Shown piece by piece: positions 49,624 to 62,024 of a stretch of 64,000 bases of DNA. Source of the DNA: Lobosporangium transversale. Lineage: Eukaryota > Mortierellomycota > Mortierellomycetes > Mortierellales > Mortierellaceae. The position numbers and the translations under genes were made by a program. Where the stretch lies: NCBI RefSeq assembly GCF_002105155.1, contig NW_019029012.1, positions 124,001 to 188,000 on the forward strand, read 5' to 3'. Below the pieces are notes generated by a model. That model was not told the DNA's origin. It saw only the letters and a program-made list of their open reading frames with translations, and did not search any database. How positions within the stretch are numbered: the stretch's first letter is position 1; each line of letters starts with the position of its first letter.

Positions 49624-52600
49624 TCAATGAATACGTACGGCTCCAGGCGGTATAAAAATTGCCCGTCCTCCGTCTTCTCCTGCACAAATGTCAATTGAAA
49701 ATGGATCATCACATCCACTAATCGCTTTAGGATTTGCCGCTCCTCAGGTTTGATCAGCTGTTTGTTGACTGGCCTCAAATACGGCGACAGGATGCGCAAG
49801 AAGGGTGAAAGCAGTTCTGTTGCAAAATTGTTCATTCGGAAGTGCCGCTGCGTTTTTGGGGGCAAGTTGATCACCATGCCCTGAAGAATACTCTCGTTGG
49901 CTTTGTGGGTCACAAAAGACTGATATCAGATCAATGGCAATACACAATAGTAGGGGAAAATTGGCAAGAAGAGAGAGGAGATGAGATGAGATGGTCATCC
50001 GCCGAGTATTATAGAGCAATAATCTAATCAAAGCAATACAAACGATTCTTTCACATTACCTCATAATCCGTCCGAGGGTATTCAACCTTTTGTCGAACAC
50101 TTCCGGCGAAGAAGCGATGGAAGTTGACAAACACATATGGAACATAGCCACCAACTTCATATTCGAAACTGGACGAGATCCTGGAGTTGAGTTGATCATA
50201 GAATGCTAACCAATCTCCGCAGGCTACGACCTTGTTCATCGCCACGTCATGGAAAATCATAGACGTATAATTCTCAAAACACCCTAATTAAATACATTAA
50301 TAATGCGTCAATCATTTTATCCGCGCCAGAACACAATTGTCGTATAATTGAATGGAAAAAAGGGTTGCTTTGTACTACCTTGTATCAGTTTTTCATATTC
50401 GCCATTTGTTTGAACAAGTGCAACCATGCGACTGATATAAGCATTGCCATCATCTAAAATTTAATGAATGTGGATTAATTCAAGTCATATCCTCGCCGGA
50501 AAAAAAAAAAAAAAAAAAAAAAGAGAGAATGGAGCAAATGATATTTACCTTTCACAAGACCCTCCCGACCTTCTTCAACCATCTTCAAGGCACTTCTCGT
50601 TTTACGAGCATAGGGCGCCTGGAAAAGCTCTTCCCATACTGAAAAAAGCGACTTGCTCTGGTCTTTGTGTCCAATGGTTGCTTTGTTAAGTGTTTCCAAG
50701 GTCAGTCCTTGCCCTTGATTATGTCCATGGCCGTTATATAAGCCACCAGAAGAAGATGTCGATGCTAAAGAGCTGGTTCCGCTCTTATTTTTGATGAACT
50801 GTAGTGTATTCAAACAGGATCTCATGTCTCCTTCTGTCATCTCATAGAGCGCACCAAATGCGCGTGTGTCGCTGGCGAGCTGCTCAATCTCACAAATCTG
50901 TTGAAGTCTTGTGATCACACTGCGAATAGAGGGCCTCTTGAATTGGTATATCTGTGCAATCACACGTAATGGACGTAGCACAGGCGCATATCTATGAAAT
51001 ATCATAGGCACTGAAAGATTTAACATTCAATCCCTTCAAAGTTCCTTTTTTTCCTTTTTTTTTCCTATACCCATTGAATAGAATCGTGACTTACTGGTCG
51101 TTACAAATACAGATGATGGGCCGCATCAATGGTTTTTTGGTAGACTTTTTACCTTTCTTTCCTGCAGATTTTAATCGCTCTTCCTTTGATACAACTTCCA
51201 CAGAAGCAATATCAACAAGTAGTTTAATAAAGCTCTGTTCACCACCGCTGGATGACACGCCGTCGATCTCGTCAATAACCAATAAATTAGGTTTGTTACT
51301 ACCAAGGATCGACTGGATCTCTAATACTGACTCAATCTTTCCTTTAACGGACGCTCCAGTTCGGTCATCACTAAGATCGAAACACGCAATACGTATCATG
51401 AGCAATGGACCGTAGATATTTGATCTTCAACAACATCATCAATTGAAAATAGAGTTTGGGGATGTACCTTGCATTAACCTCAATTACATTATACCCAGCT
51501 TGTTTGGCAATTACATGTGCCAACGTGGTCTTTCCCAGACCGGGTGGGCCTGTCAATAACAAAATTTTTTTATCAGGTCGACCAAGAGGATCTGGTTTAC
51601 GGAACTAATATCAAGGAAGCAAAAAAAAAAAAAAAAAAAAAAAAAGAATATATGTTGGATGTTTAGCTAATTTACTCAAGCTGGAATTGACGACAGGATT
51701 GGATGCAGAAATTGCTGACTTACATCCTTAAACTGCTTCTGGTATTGTTGTTGACGCTTATATTCTGGAGTGTACTTGGTATATTTACGTCCAAAAACGC
51801 ATTGATCCCATTGCTTAATCCAACTCAAAACCTCGCGGTTTACACGCTATAAATTGACATAAGTACCCAAGTTAATTTCGAATAGCAAAAACAAAGAAAA
51901 ATACAGAAACAAAATGAGTTAATCCAAGTCTTAATTACCTCGTCACCCATCAGATCCGTGTACATCTTTGGGCGATATTTGTCGACCCAGAGTCTTTCAC
52001 TGGGTTCTTGGGTAGCATAGTCCTCAGTTGCAGTCTCGTACTGATCATAATCGCCATATTCCAGTCGGTTGATGGCCTCTAATTTTTTCAGTCTAATCTC
52101 ACTGTCAAGCTCATCCATCATCCGATGAATAGGTAGCGAAAGTAGCGGCTTTATGGCCTGAGAGCTCTCTTTCATCTGTTTTATAAATGGAACCTTAATG
52201 TTTTAAGAAATAAAGATAAATGATATATCAACAAGTAGGCCCTCCACTGCATTAATCAAGTATATTTAGCATAAACAATACGTTTATATTCTAGCTCATA
52301 CCTTATCGTTGTCCACGCGCACTTTTTTCGGGAGATAAAACACCTGGCCTGAACTGTTTTTTGCCTTGATGAATGAACCTCTCTCTGGTGGCAAAGTGTA
52401 ATCGTATTTCGGGATCCCTGATGCTCGCTGCCGTTTTGAAAAAAGTTGTAGATTCGGTAGAGTAGACTTTTCTGCAGGTTTTGAATTATTTGAACCTGTA
52501 GAGGCATATCCGAGCCTTGTCTTTTTACTTTGTTCTGTATTATTTCGCGTAGATGAAGACTCGCCTACTTTATATGACTCCTTCAAGAACTGATCTACTT

Positions 52601-53561
52601 CCTGTATGGTTGAAAAAGTAGTGTGTTGCGGCTTTGATGCCGTTGCTGACGATGACGATGCTGATGACGATGACGATGGCTCTAAGGTTGATACTGAGGC
52701 ATATTTCCGTTTTTGATTAATGTCAAATCCCAAGAGCTCCTTCTGCCGCTGCTGTGCTTCCTGCTGCATCATGTCCTGTTCGTACATCTGTAGCAACAGC
52801 ATATCATCTAGCTCTGCCTCTTCTGCCCGTAATCTCTCATCTTCCTGAATCATATCTTCCAGCATGGAATCCTGTTGCCGCGCAGACATTTCGAGTAACT
52901 CCTCCGATAGCTGACTCGCCATTGGGTCAACTACTGACAGCGAGGCTCGATTGGAATCAAAGCTAGGTCGGGTGAACAGGTTAGATGTGATTGTTGTGTT
53001 GGACATTGGGGTGACAGTGGATGTAGTCGTCTCAGTTTTAGTAGGCCCTCCCGATAGAGTCCTGTGCTTCTGAGAGATACTAAGCCTTTCTAAGCCCAAA
53101 TTATCATCACCATCATTATGATCATCCTCATTCGTAGCCTCCAGAAGCGTGATACGTCGTGGAAAAAGCGGTTTCTTCGCCTGACGCAACTCTGAATCAA
53201 CATCTAGCTCACCATCTTTTCCAAACTGCGCCATAAAATCATCACCAAATAGATGATCGTCGTCATCGTCAGCGTCGTCATCGCCAAATACTGTCGTGTT
53301 CGATTGAGATTGCTGCTGTTGACTCTTTGAATGTTCTGGCAGTTGCTGCTTCTGGATTATATTGGCTACTGACGACCTCGACTCTACCTTTGCCAACACG
53401 AAATCAGTTGAATCTAGGCTTGGGAGAGTGCTGGTGCTAGTGGCAATGGTAGATAGCGTTGGATCCAATGATTGTGAGATATGGAGATCAATCTTGGGTT
53501 CCAACGGCATCAATAATGTATTTTCATATTCGTATTCGTCGTCTAAATCATCATTCTTCAT
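48905..53561 (-). CDS. CTF18: CTF18, alternative RFC clamp-loader large subunit
   Basis: Eleven exons: 53561-52302, 52175-51939, 51846-51724, 51604-51468, 51370-51095, 50991-50549, 50453-50379, 50283-50060, 49919-49639, 49508-49418, 49282-48905, giving about 1174 aa. After an acidic N-terminal region (about 1-430) come LWVDKYRP, an AAA+ domain with Walker [11 protein letters not shown] (about 557-566) and Walker B LLVIDEID (about 617-624), the RFC helical region, and the conserved C-terminal tail [16 protein letters not shown] that binds Dcc1/Ctf8 in relatives. CTF18-RFC loads or unloads PCNA and supports sister-chromatid cohesion. The frame stays open upstream of 53561 without an ATG, so an extra 5' exon is possible. 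One donor (49417) reads GTCGGG, which is unusual. Confidence 0.93.
49583..49619. repeat. A homopolymer, 37 nt, in a CTF18 intron
   Basis: Uninterrupted A run on the plus strand (T on the coding strand) within the intron between exons 9 and 10. Confidence 0.9.
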
Positions 53562-53799
53562 CTCATCGTCGGAGTCTGCGAGTAATCTTGTGCGTGATCG
53601 ACCTTGAGTCCGTTGTCGATCATCGCCACTCGCCTCCTCCAAGGTTATATTGTCCCTCCTGATATTGAGCTCCAGCGAAGAGTCAGGTTCACGGAATTCC
53701 TTGTGTGCATGAGAGTCATGGTTAAGGCCTGTTGAATGTAATGCATAGTTGCGATGAGTTTACTACTCCACTTGATCATTACATTGTTCATTTAGCTGT

Positions 53800-53832
<33 letters not shown>

Positions 53833-54297
53833 GAAATTCCAATATTCTAACCTACCGCCGCCGTCCACCATCATGCATACAGTATTAGTGTGTTTTACTT
53901 GACGGCTCAGCCCAGATGAAACTAATTAAGGTCCCGCGAATCCCTTCTATGCACACTGTTCCTTGAGCTGTTCAAAAAGTCGCTGAGTATTGAATTTTGA
54001 GAGAACAACTTGGAATGAAGATGCTCATGCCATGCAAAATAAACATGTAGTCTTTAAGCGCGTTTGTTTGTTTTTTCTGTACACGTGATTATATTAATAT
54101 ATCCAAAAGCAAATCCACAGTCTCTCTCTCAACGATCTCAGAGAATGAAGTGGATATAGTCGTTGTTTGAGTTTGAACTTTGAAAGATCGGAGACATGAT
54201 CACAAACAGAGACAGCGACCTAATGGTGTTTTCCTTAGTACCGAGTACCCGGCACTCCATGCGTTCCAATCTCACTTTTCTTTGCACATCATGTCAA

Positions 54298-54452
54298 AAA
54301 AGTGGATTCTATATGTTTTCATTGGCTAGATTCATATTAATTCAAATTTTTTATTTTAAATTGGCCTCGTTTTGCTCTTTTAAAATAAAAAATTTGAATT
54401 AAAATGAATCTAGCCAATGAGCATCGCAGAACACATATAAAATCCGCTTTCT
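54298..54452. repeat. Long inverted repeat (hairpin)
   Basis: The left arm 54319-54360 and the right arm 54379-54420 are near-perfect reverse complements (ATTGGCTAGATTCAT...TTATTTTAAA), with an 18-base spacer. Outer segments containing GGATT-TATATGT extend the pairing to about 60 bases per arm after an 11-base bulge. No ORF is present. It could be a degenerate MITE or a structural element. Confidence 0.85.
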
Positions 54453-54881
54453 AAAACACCGCTTTGAAAGGTTGCTTGCGTGCTCAAGCTAATTTTTTTT
54501 TTTTTTTTTGTGGATAGTACTTGTACGATGTCCAGGACAAACCATTCTAAGCAACTTGTCGAGCCAGAAACATGAGTGTATTTTTTCGAGAAACTGCTCT
54601 ATGCTGCAGATATTAACACCATTGATGCCTTTTTTTTTTTCTTCCCCCTGACTCCCTGTGCCTTGACATCTCGAAATGTTTCATGCCGATATTAGGCACT
54701 AGGCCGTATTCAAGAGAAATACCATAATCTCTGACTGTGCCGTGAGGCTCAAGGCTCTTTGAATGTTGGGAGAGACATTACTGAGGTGGCTGTCTATATA
54801 TATATACTAATCTTAAAAACTATAGAGGGGTTGCAAAGCGAGTACACAAGACTCAAGAACCCATATGTTTGGCTCTAAACA

Positions 54882-55005
54882 GGTCTGGTCAGCATGATAA
54901 AAAAATAAAATAAAATAAGAGAGAAAAGAAGACGAAAACAGCCCTGGTCAGCATGGTAAAAAAAAAATAAAATAAAATAAAAGAGAAGAGAGGAGAGGCA
55001 TTGAT
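54882..55005. repeat. 59-bp tandem duplication
   Basis: Two adjacent copies start with CTGGTCAGCATG followed by A-rich AAATAAAATAAAATAA sequence and a purine-rich end. Period is about 59 bp. Confidence 0.75.
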
Positions 55006-56986
55006 ATAAAGTGCGCTTCCTTGCGAAGTGCTGTTGACGGGCTTGATAAACCAATGTTCTGACTGTATTTACACTAACTAGCGGTAGCGAATTAGTCTAT
55101 CATGGCTTCCATGTTTACATTAAATCACGACTTCCTCATGCCGTGTGGTACGCAAGTCGTAAAGAAGCATCAATCCCCAGTAACATCTGAATGGACCACT
55201 CAAAATGCTACAGGCCGAAAATCAGCATGAAATGAAAGCCACAGTATTGGTTTAGTGACTTGTAGACGATAAATAAAACTTTGGTCAGCAAAGAGTGTAC
55301 AAATTTCAGGCCAACCCAATATCACCATATTAGAGACAAAGATAAAGATACAGGATCTGATAGAGGCATCGAAACGGACACTGGCATGAGAACATGCTAA
55401 AGAGGAAGTTCAGGATCGAATTTTTTTAAAAAATAAAATAAAATAAAAAAAAATACAACTTTTATTCAAGTACCGAGGAGTGACAGAAGAGTACAAGGAA
55501 TAAAGACTAGGTCTTGAGCCAGGATCTCAATAACCCAAAATAACCACTTCTATCGCAATGTGGCATGACATGTCAGGCGATATGATTATATCTCCCTGGC
55601 ACTGTTGAATGCTACACAACTGTAATTGAGCAAATACTATATTTCATCATTTTGACATCAAAGGAAGCAGTGGGATATCAAGAATGCGCAGGGAGCAGAA
55701 TACACATAAGTCAAAGTAGCAACTCTATGCCTAGTAGAGCGATGCTCAAACATAAAACCTTGGTTTTATCCGATATCGCCACACGGTGTTCTTAAACCAA
55801 AGTTGATGAGTAGGTTAAGAACAGAAGGCAATGCTCCGACAGCTATCAATGAGCTTTATACTTCCCAGAAGTATCCTTGAAACAAGCCTATGGGCCCGAT
55901 ACATTCGTGCATTTTTTGGTCGGATTCATATGAGGCAGTGTTCCATGGAAACATAGTAGGCAGTCAAAATATGACCTGAGTGACACATTTGCATTTTACC
56001 AAGTCTCGGCGACCGCCGTGTCTCTAACCTCAGGTGCCTTTGATCAAACGCTGTGCCTATGAGCCGCCCTATACTATTTCGTCCAACCCAATTAAACTCG
56101 GGGCGGCTTATATACCTGAAGGAAGGTTGTGGGGTGTGGGTGGGAGAGAGCTGCACAGTGGAGATTCGACTGATGTTACGAAATAAATATGCTAGATTAG
56201 AAATGGCTAGACTTTTTCTTTGTTGTTGGAGTTGCAGCTACTTCAAGCATTGTTTATTGCTGCTACTGTGTACAGATACTAGCCTTACCATCACCATTGG
56301 ATCAATAGTTATTGAACAAAGGAAAATATGATTCTGCCGATCAAAGGGTTCTTTTATTTAGTAAACGTTGATTACAGTAGAGACAATGTCATGTGTATTC
56401 TGAAGTAGGCAAGCCATTCGCGGTAGGACAAAGGGATATGGAGACAAAGAAGGAGAGGGCAGACGAAGAGACAAAGAAAATAGAGGCAGAAGGGAAGGAG
56501 AGAGGGGCTGGGCGAGCAAAGAGAAAAAAAAGAGTTTGTGTGAAAGAGCGTGTGTATCAATTATAGTCAAACATGGATATGCTGGATGGATTGTAAACAC
56601 TAATCGACAGCTACAAAGTGAGCTCTGTCACATCTTCAATGAAAATACACAGGCTAGCCTTCAATAAGGAAGGAGGCATAACAGAACATCATTCCTCTTT
56701 TTATCCTGCCTGGAGATAATATGCTGCTTTCTTGGTTTAATGTTCATTTTGTCTCTTTCTTTATTTTTTATTTTTTTTTTATTTTTTTTTTATTTTTTTA
56801 TTTTTTTTTTTTTCTTCATCTTTTCTCTCCTATAAGTCATCGTACCTTAACTTCATTTCGCTTCCTCAGCGTTAGTCCTCTTTTTTCCTCATATGCATAT
56901 TTTTATCCGCAATCATACTGTGTCCATCCGTTGCCCCTCAAAATATCCCCATCTCTTCACTGGTCCTTACAAGCCTTTTCCGTGAT

Positions 56987-57241
56987 ATGAATCATATGTG
57001 TCGCCGTTATAGTACGACAGTAGTCGATGATGATGACGATCTTGAAGGCTATCCTGCCGATGGTGTCTTATACGAAGACACCCCTGACATCGACAGTACC
57101 GTTGAGAACGATGGTCAATTCGTAGTTTACCAAGGGGATGCTGCTGCGGCTGCTACCGCAGCTCTAGGTATTACTCAAGCCGATCAAGCCAACCAAGACA
57201 CTGGAGTCGAGAACAACCAGCTACCATCTGCTTCAAGTTAG
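56987..57241 (+). CDS. Small acidic hypothetical protein
   Basis: An 84-aa ORF from ATG 56987 includes an acidic run (VDDDDDLEGYP), ENDGQFVVYQGD and an Ala-rich stretch. It has a T-rich, CT-rich leader and follows a T-rich tract, as expected of a fungal promoter. A second short open stretch at 57480-57611 (PVLMRALARGSKDKKRA) may be a further exon, but no safe splice pair was found. No family is recognised. Its orientation is opposite to all strong genes of the window. Confidence 0.3.
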   Translation: MNHMCRRYSTTVVDDDDDLEGYPADGVLYEDTPDIDSTVENDGQFVVYQGDAAAAATAALGITQADQANQDTGVENNQLPSASS

Positions 57242-57790
57242 ATAGACACCCTCTTTTCTTTCTTCCCCTCTAATCATACCGCTTTGTCCTTTTTATTTTT
57301 CATATTGCAAAACTATTCTGACAAAAACACACTTTTTTTCCTCTCTTTCTCCCTTTCTTTGACTTGAATGTCCATGCGAGCGTGGGACAGTGCATATGAC
57401 AGCTTTCAGCTACTATATAGACCGTTTGTGTGTGTGTATGTGCGTTTTTTTTAATTTTTTTTTTTTTTTTTTTTTTTTTGGACTCGGTCTTCCTGTGCTT
57501 ATGAGAGCTTTGGCCAGAGGATCAAAAGATAAAAAAAGAGCAATCATGAACCAAATGGCCAATAGTACCTCATCGGCAGTTGGCCCCATTGTCTTAAGTC
57601 TATCCTTCTGAATTTGTCCCCCCTTTTTAGTCTCATATAGTTTTTTTTATTCTTATTCCTTCTCTGTCTCTTTTTCTTACTCTCTTACCCCCTCTTCCTG
57701 CATGATTAACATCATGTACTTTACGCGTTTTGAATCTTCTTTCATTGTAGTTGCTATTGCTTCCTCTTGAGTGATGTTTTATAGCATTCT

Positions 57791-57828
<38 letters not shown>

Positions 57829-58345
57829 TCTCTTTTCTTTTATTTTCTTTTCTTTTTTTTTTTTTTATGAAGTGCTGTGTGATTTGGCTGCTGAAATCTT
57901 CAAAAGGCATGGCCCTGTCAATTGTATGTAGTAAATTTCTTTTTTTTTTTTTTTTTTTTTCTTTGAATTTTCAACTATGAAATAAATAAATATAAATATC
58001 CTTAAATGAAAGAAATAAAGAAAAATAGAAAGGAAGGTGAGAGTAATGAAAAAAGAAGGAAGGAATAACAAGATGAACTGGTCCGATAACTTTTTTTTTT
58101 TTTTTTTTTTTTTGTTTTTCGTATCACGGTTGACTTGTGCCTTATTTTAGCAAAGATCGATGACATTCTACGCTAACAGGCTGTGTAAAGAAGGAAAAAA
58201 AAAAAAAAAAAAAGAGCGGCGGATGAGAGAGGAGGACGAGGACGAGGATGAGGACGAGGAAGAGGAAGAGGGAGGAGGGGAAATGGAGAAGGAGAAAGGA
58301 TTATGGGTTGTTGGGAAGAGCACATTTGGATATTAGAACATACAT

Positions 58346-58380
<35 letters not shown>

Positions 58381-59384
58381 GTTTTTCTTTTTCTTTTCTT
58401 TTCTTTTATTTCTTTTTCAAATATTTGTGTGATGTCAGAGCAATGCCGATCCACAATGCTGCAATTGCGGAGAGTGAGGTGAAAATCGCATGATTATCTG
58501 TAAACTTCATTTTGATCCTTAATTGATCCTAGTGGTAGAAAGGGTCTGAGAGCAGGTGCGGGACAAGAAAAAAAATAAAATAAAACTAAAACAAAAGTAA
58601 ACAGGAAACAAGGATAAGACTTGGCAGCCGTAACCCATGGATGTGAGACGGAATATCCGTATATATGTTACCAAATGCACCAAATTGCATTCAAGCATCC
58701 ACGCATGCATACACAGATGTACACAAAAAAGGAAGGTGCAGAAAGCATGCATCATGCAATCTGTTCTGATTTAGGAGGTGTTTTGCTCCGCATACATTTC
58801 ATCATGTTTCTACGGAGTAAGAATCCCCCTAAGGGCAATTCGCTATGCTCTGTCTCCGGAGGTTTGCTTATGAGCAGGGAATGTGCATGTGTAAGTGCGC
58901 GTTCCGCGGTCCCACTATGATTCTGTCATTTTTTTAGGAGTTTGTGCTTATTTCTCTAGTCTTTTCCGGCATGTGAAAAGATGTGACCTCTACGATCTCC
59001 GTGCTATTGCTGTTGCTTCTTAGTACTACATGTATACTGGTTTTGGCACTTATTGTGCAACATGAGATGTCCTCACGATCGACAGAGATAAACCAAAAGT
59101 TTGCTTTGTCAGCATCTCAACTGCCTTGACATTGTCTGTTTTCCGCGCGTCTTCTGCTCATAGTTTCCTTCCATAACCGCGACAGCAATACGCAATATGT
59201 CCCGTCCACCTTACATCAACCTTTTTTTTTTTTTTTTTTTACTTCGCCAAGGGGTAACAAGTGAGCTGCATGAACTGAGCACAAAATTTTTTTATAATCT
59301 CCTTATTTTTTATATTATATACACTACTTAAATTATATACATTCAAAATGCCTAATATTGTCCTCTATTTATATTAACACCGCT
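57242..59384. other. Gene-poor spacer with homopolymers and a purine tract
   Basis: It holds T runs at about 57453-57479, 57792-57825, 57939-57960, 58090-58113 and 58350-58379, an A run at about 58196-58213, and a strand-asymmetric purine tract at 58214-58310 (GAG/GAC repeats). The low-complexity ORFs here are translations of these tracts. The 3' flank of the transposase-derived gene ends the spacer. Confidence 0.6.
57792..57825. repeat. T homopolymer, 34 nt
   Basis: Uninterrupted T run within a 1-kb zone that contains at least five runs of about 20 or more. Confidence 0.9.
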
Positions 59385-62024
59385 TCAGAGTAACTGAAGT
59401 GTGTGGCGTCTCTCTGTGGCTTGAATGAATCCAAAGGGTGGTCGCGGCATATACAGGTAATTAGTGATGGCCGCTAGCGACTTGTAATCATATTGCGAGA
59501 GTGGAGCCTCGCCTCGGAAAAGCTGCTTCTGATGTACGGCTTCGAACCTTGCAGTACGTCCTCCCAATGGCTTTTTGCTTCCAAATCTGACTTTGCCAAA
59601 GCTGATGTTGTCAACAAAAAGGTGGCTATATTCTGGATGCTTGATCATCTCTTGGATTTTAAGGCGAAGGAAAGTTGAAGGCCCCATATTCTTGCCTTGC
59701 ACCAAAAGACAGGCCAAGACTTTTTTCAATGCCTCGTCGTCCATCTCGGGATGGGCCTTCTTCATTGCATCCCGTAAACCGGCCTTTGCAGATTTATTCT
59801 TAATCTCGAATGTCTTATTCTCCCACGGCTTGTGTTTGGGTGGTCCGATCTCAAGGAACCGTTTAAAGCTGGCCAGAACGATTGGTATCTGGACGCGGTC
59901 CCATGCAGTATGGATATGCCTCAAGTGGGATATAAGCGTGCCAGCAGGCCCAAGACGCTTGATGTTTGCTTCATACAAGACTGTGTAATAGTTAATCTTG
60001 AACTCCTTTAGAAGGCATGCGCTCATCGGAAGCCACGCCCCTATTCGGTTGGGCACTTCCACGACCTTAAGATATCGTAGAGGGATATGTGGGATCTCTG
60101 ACAAAAAGCTCGGTCCCTTTCTGTCCAGCTTAAGCAGTTTGGACATCTCTTCATCCATTAGTAGGATGCTGGGCCGGCTGAGTGACTGGTCAAACTCGGT
60201 AAGCCAATTCTCAAAAGTGGGATTTGTCAGGTTGCTCAAGCCGGCATCGATGACGACTCCACTGTGCCCCCCATTTTGAAAGTCGCGCTCACCCTGCCTC
60301 ACTATAGAGGTTTAACGCAATATTGCAAATAAAGAAAAAGAAAACCAATGAAGGTAGAGTAATGAGAGGAGTTAATAGATGTGCTATAGTGCCAACTAGC
60401 GCAACCTAATAATGACTCAATGCTAATGAGAGTCTAATTATTCACTCACCAAGAATGAGGGGACCGCGCTTATCAGTTGCATCCGCATTGCAGCACAGCA
60501 ATACTGTGGCGTTAGAATAGTCAACCCTAGTCGAATTTGGAAGTTTACAAGGCACAGCAGCCTCAGGCGAGAGGAAAATGTCGGCGATGTCACACGAGTA
60601 TATATCGCCAGGTTGGTACCGGCCCAAGCCCAGGCCCGAACCCAGGCCCAATGCCAATGCCTGTGTGGCCCAGCCACTGCAGTCTTCGGATGTTGGAGGC
60701 TTCCGAATGCATATATGATCGATATTATTGCGTTTAAAGAACTTTGGTACCCACCCAGTGCTATACTCGCAAGGCAGCAGCGGATCCTTCAGAAAGCCTT
60801 CCAACATCGCAGAGATTTGAACGGCTTGCCCTGCGATTTTTTGGATGGGCACAGGAATGCCACGCTCTTCAGTGTTTTCAAGCCATGATACGAGAAGGCT
60901 TTCTAAGACACGTCCATGGTTCTTGGTTTGACGACAAGAATGAGGCAGAATCCCGGATTGGAATGGTTTCTTGAGTATGTTCCCAACTTCTCCAATGAAC
61001 CCATAAACTGTCGACCTTGGCACCGAGAACAACTTCGCAATTTGGCCTATTGGGATGTGTTCCGTGTTGAATTTTTTATATATTTCCTGTTTTTTAGCCC
61101 ATGGGTAAGATTGCCTCTTTAGTCGTTTGGGATCCTTTCCTTTTACTTTGTCACCTTCAGGGTACAGAGCTATCTGGGGAGAGGGGGGAGTGGGGTCAGG
61201 GCCTTGATTAAGGGAATCCAAGCTCCATTCACGCGATGGCCTCTACAAAAAAAGTAAAAAAAAGGTTAATATTAGTGCCCTTGTAGGTAGAATTAAACAG
61301 CCAATAGCATGTTTCTAACCTCATAAGGATGAGTTGCATGATAATTGCTGACCTTCTTGTTTAATTTGTTTGACGGAACAATTACAGCATCCTGAGTAGG
61401 TAGGTACCCGATATGTGTTGTACTATGGAGCGGCACTGTCGACTGGTACGCAGCGGGATGGAACTGGTCAAACGATGACTGAGCTAATTGCTCCATCGAG
61501 TACAGGAATGGTTGAGTGGTGTAATATTGTAGCCCCTGAGGTAGGTTAGACAATGAACTGACATGCATACTATGCGGTATATCCGGGGATAGCTGCATTC
61601 CAGAGTAAAACTGTGGTTGGTATGGAGGCGCAGGCGGACCTCCAACAGCATTTGGTGGGTTTGGGTTGTTCATAAGGGAGGCATATTGCAGGTATCGCTG
61701 CTCTTCTTGAAAGAGTTGAGGGAAGCTGAGGTAGGCGCTTTCCTGCTGATACCGGTAGGGCGGAGCTGGTTGCAGTCCTCCAAACTGTTGTGGGTTTGGT
61801 GGAAACATTGGGTTATAATGTTGTGCCTCAGTGAACGGCGTTAGATAGCTTAATGGAAGGGCTGTTGGCATAGGCATTGGAATAGCAGCGACAACTTGTT
61901 GGTCGTGCATACTAAGAGTTGATGTGGGGTCTGATAATGCACGCTCAATGGCATCAAGTTCACTTGATATGACGCCACTACCTGTCTCATCGTCTGCAGG
62001 TCCACTAAGCCAGTTCTCATACAT
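59385..62024 (-). CDS. CENP-B/Tigger-type transposase-derived protein, catalytically degraded
   Basis: Three exons: 62024-61320, 61242-60450, 60301-59385, giving 804 aa. Residues 1-235 are a Pro/Gln/Tyr-rich, probably disordered region. About 260-305 is a psq-type HTH (KKQEIYKKF, IGQIAKLFSVPRSTVYGFI) and about 330-370 the second, CENP-B-type HTH (ESLLVSWLENTEERG). A DDE superfamily domain follows: DIYSCDIADIF at the first Asp, VLLCCNADATDKRGPLIL, and SILLMDEEMSK at the second Asp. Relatives have NMDET, LLLDNCPSH and a QPLDQG block; here the Glu after the first Asp, the NCPSH segment and the last Asp (MSACLLKEF) are replaced. The long open frame, introns and lack of flanking inverted repeats suggest a domesticated DNA-binding protein rather than an active transposon. 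A decaying element is the alternative. Confidence 0.82.

Larger units (their letters stand above)
53562..56986. other. Long gene-poor spacer
   Basis: 3.4 kb with no convincing gene on either strand. It contains a T run at about 53807-53832, a hairpin (54298-54452), a 59-bp tandem duplication (54882-55005), a (TA)n patch near 54798, and a T-rich stretch 56755-56815. Short ORFs at 55926-56156 (-) and 56053-56331 (+) overlap each other and match nothing known to me. Confidence 0.55.
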
